64,000 nt of DNA, taken from NCBI GenBank assembly GCA_049366715.1, contig JBMNCQ010000020.1:9395-73394 (forward strand), in the 5' to 3' direction. This DNA is from JBMNCQ01 sp049366715 (lineage in GTDB: Bacteria; Bacillota; Peptococcia; Peptococcales; BICA1-8). A program made the translations under genes and the position numbers. Each line of letters starts with the position of its first letter. Within the stretch, counting starts at the first letter, position 1. Shown here piece after piece: positions 63,950-64,000 of this stretch. The notes under the pieces are model-generated. The model was given only the letters and a program-made list of their open reading frames with translations, searched no databases and had not been told where the DNA came from.

Positions 63950-64000
63950 TTACTTAATTAACAAATTAGGCAGCCACAACGTTATCCCCGGGAAATAGGT
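63950..64000 (-). CDS. C-terminal end of a probable TRAP transporter large permease (partial)
   Basis: The last 16 codons on the minus strand read TYFPGITLWLPNLLIK and stop at 63952-63950. This resembles the end of DctM-type TRAP permeases (tyfP.itLWLPnll). Only the tail is in the window. If right, a C4-dicarboxylate or 2-hydroxy acid TRAP transporter sits upstream of the glc regulator. Confidence 0.45.
   Translation of the reverse strand, partial: TYFPGITLWLPNLLIK

Overview
The window looks like chromosome of a spore-forming, low-to-moderate GC Clostridia, probably a member of the Peptococcaceae or a close relative. This placement is inferred from gene content only. The evidence is a CotF-type spore coat protein, LL-diaminopimelate aminotransferase (DapL), an SLH-domain surface protein, a tryptophan T-box in front of trpS, a ThiI/cysteine desulfurase pair, a sigma-54-controlled glycolate/D-lactate oxidase operon and strong AGGAGG ribosome sites. 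No rRNA, tRNA or CRISPR array was seen.

Layout. 1-3065: aromatic amino-acid operon (aroF-pheA-tyrA, minus strand) with a short leader peptide ending inside a terminator; tyrA runs off the left edge and has no ordinary in-frame start codon. 3275-7855: transporters (DMT, TauE), a hotdog thioesterase, a YbaK-type editing protein, an Fpg/Nei glycosylase and a small unknown protein. 7996-11798: thiI, cysteine desulfurase and a CshA-like DEAD-box helicase. 12506-27897: accessory defence island, all defence genes on the minus strand. It holds an XRE regulator, hsdM, hsdS, rhuM and hsdR, then an OLD-family ATPase and a UvrD-like helicase (a Gabija-like pair) both broken at an IS3-family remnant, then an intact two-gene module: an unknown 258-aa protein and a QueC-like protein fused to a probable PD-(D/E)XK nuclease. 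The island ends in IS30, IS3 and large serine recombinase remnants. 27966-36197: SLH protein, then a D-amino-acid cluster (regulator, D-aminoacylase, transporter, murI) with matching CGACA direct repeats in front of two genes. 36291-45366: CoA-disulfide reductase with rhodanese domain, DMT transporters, DUF421/DUF4363 pair, IscU-like scaffold, RarD, DUF4015 lipoprotein and trpS with its T-box. 45392-52656: a two-component system divergent from a lipoprotein/MacB-like ABC/adaptor/TolC-like operon, with PhoB-box-like direct repeats between. 52692-57305: a perfect 58-nt palindrome, DUF362 protein, CotF, dapL and one unknown. 57306-64000: FNT transporter, glcF-glcE-glcD operon with a -24/-12 promoter, its likely sigma-54 activator, and the last codons of a probable TRAP permease.

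The most interesting region is 12506-18614. An OLD ATPase, a UvrD helicase, an unknown protein and a QueC-like/nuclease fusion look like one former transcription unit behind a type I restriction system. Both surviving downstream proteins carry QISLF, which resembles the sliding-clamp binding motif (two copies in the 258-aa protein, one in the QueC-like protein). The upstream half has been wrecked by an insertion.
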